Source: Candidatus Latescibacterota bacterium
GTDB lineage: Bacteria; Latescibacterota; MVCY01; DTYK01
Length of the DNA: 6,587 bases
Reading direction: 5' to 3'
NCBI GenBank assembly: GCA_012961925.1
Contig: DTYK01000085.1
Span: 1 to 6,587, forward strand
Shown here: one piece after another, positions 6,466 to 6,587 of the stretch
Layout of the letters: each line of letters starts with the position of its first letter
Numbering within the stretch: the stretch's first letter is position 1
Notes under the pieces: generated by a model
The model's input: the letters and a program-made list of their open reading frames with translations, nothing else
Told to the model about the DNA's origin: nothing
The model's database searches: none
Position numbers and translations under genes: made by a program

Positions 6466-6587
6466 GCTTCAAACCAGCGATAATGACGGGGGTCTTCCCC
6501 GAGCTTACGCCCGAGGATTCGATAAGAAGGCTGGCGGGAATAGGCTGGGGGTACCTCGAGTTCTACTCGGTCCATATGATAAAGATA
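6462..6587 (+). CDS. Sugar phosphate isomerase/epimerase-like TIM-barrel protein, 3'-truncated by the window edge
   Basis: The first 42 codons are visible. MSFKPAIMTGVFPELTPEDSI followed by RRLAGIGWGYLEFYS resembles the first beta-strand, the loop with 'LTPE', and the second strand (iGwxxlE) of the xylose isomerase-like/AP endonuclease 2 TIM-barrel family, which isomerises or epimerises sugars and inositols with a divalent metal. The metal-binding residues lie further downstream and are not in view, so the exact reaction is unknown. The start overlaps the TGA of the decayed PIG-L frame as ATGA. A modest TGAGG (6452-6456) stands 5 bases upstream, so coupled translation may once have been important. 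Both visible arginines use AGA/AGG, like the large genes upstream. Confidence 0.65.
   Translation, partial: MSFKPAIMTGVFPELTPEDSIRRLAGIGWGYLEFYSVHMIKI

Overview
The window is one strand-consistent run of carbohydrate-related genes, all on the + strand. In order it holds: the 3' end of a BNR/Asp-box sialidase-like gene (1-494), an intact aldo/keto reductase (559-1587), a GHL6-type putative glycoside hydrolase with a GH42-like trimerization domain (1609-3636), a divergent GH42 beta-galactosidase-like protein (3741-5969), a decayed PIG-L-type deacetylase (about 6060-6465), and the first 42 codons of a TIM-barrel sugar isomerase/epimerase (6462 to the window end). I see no RNA genes, CRISPR arrays, insertion sequences or phage genes.

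The organism cannot be named from this window. Shine-Dalgarno sites are strong and close to their starts (549-556, 1598-1604, 3730-3736), spacing is operon-like, and base composition is moderately GC-rich. The last two intact genes lean heavily on AGG for arginine and often use ATA for isoleucine, a codon style common in thermophiles. An uncultivated thermophilic bacterium, or less likely an archaeon, would fit; this is inference.

Region by region: 1-1587 (sialidase end and reductase) uses mainly CGN arginine codons. 1609-5969 (the two large hydrolase-like genes) uses mainly AGG. The switch falls in the 21-base gap at 1588-1608. The two large proteins share an architecture (N-terminal TIM-barrel, central GH42M-like Rossmann-type domain, C-terminal beta domain) and neither shows a signal peptide, so they probably act on glycans or oligosaccharides in the cytoplasm. 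Between the GH42-like gene and the PIG-L remnant lie several inverted repeats that could act as a weak terminator or attenuator. The PIG-L gene has kept its start and its first active-site motif, but has lost internal segments and changed frame.

Taken together, the gene set (sialidase-like, possible fucosidase-like GHL6, galactosidase-like, sugar deacetylase, NADPH reductase, sugar isomerase) suggests a pathway for trimming and metabolising a decorated glycan. None of the substrates is proven by sequence. I did not find a clearly new system. The points most worth following up are the atypical catalytic motif of the GH42-like protein, the paired GH42M proteins, the codon-style break, and the anatomy of the PIG-L decay.
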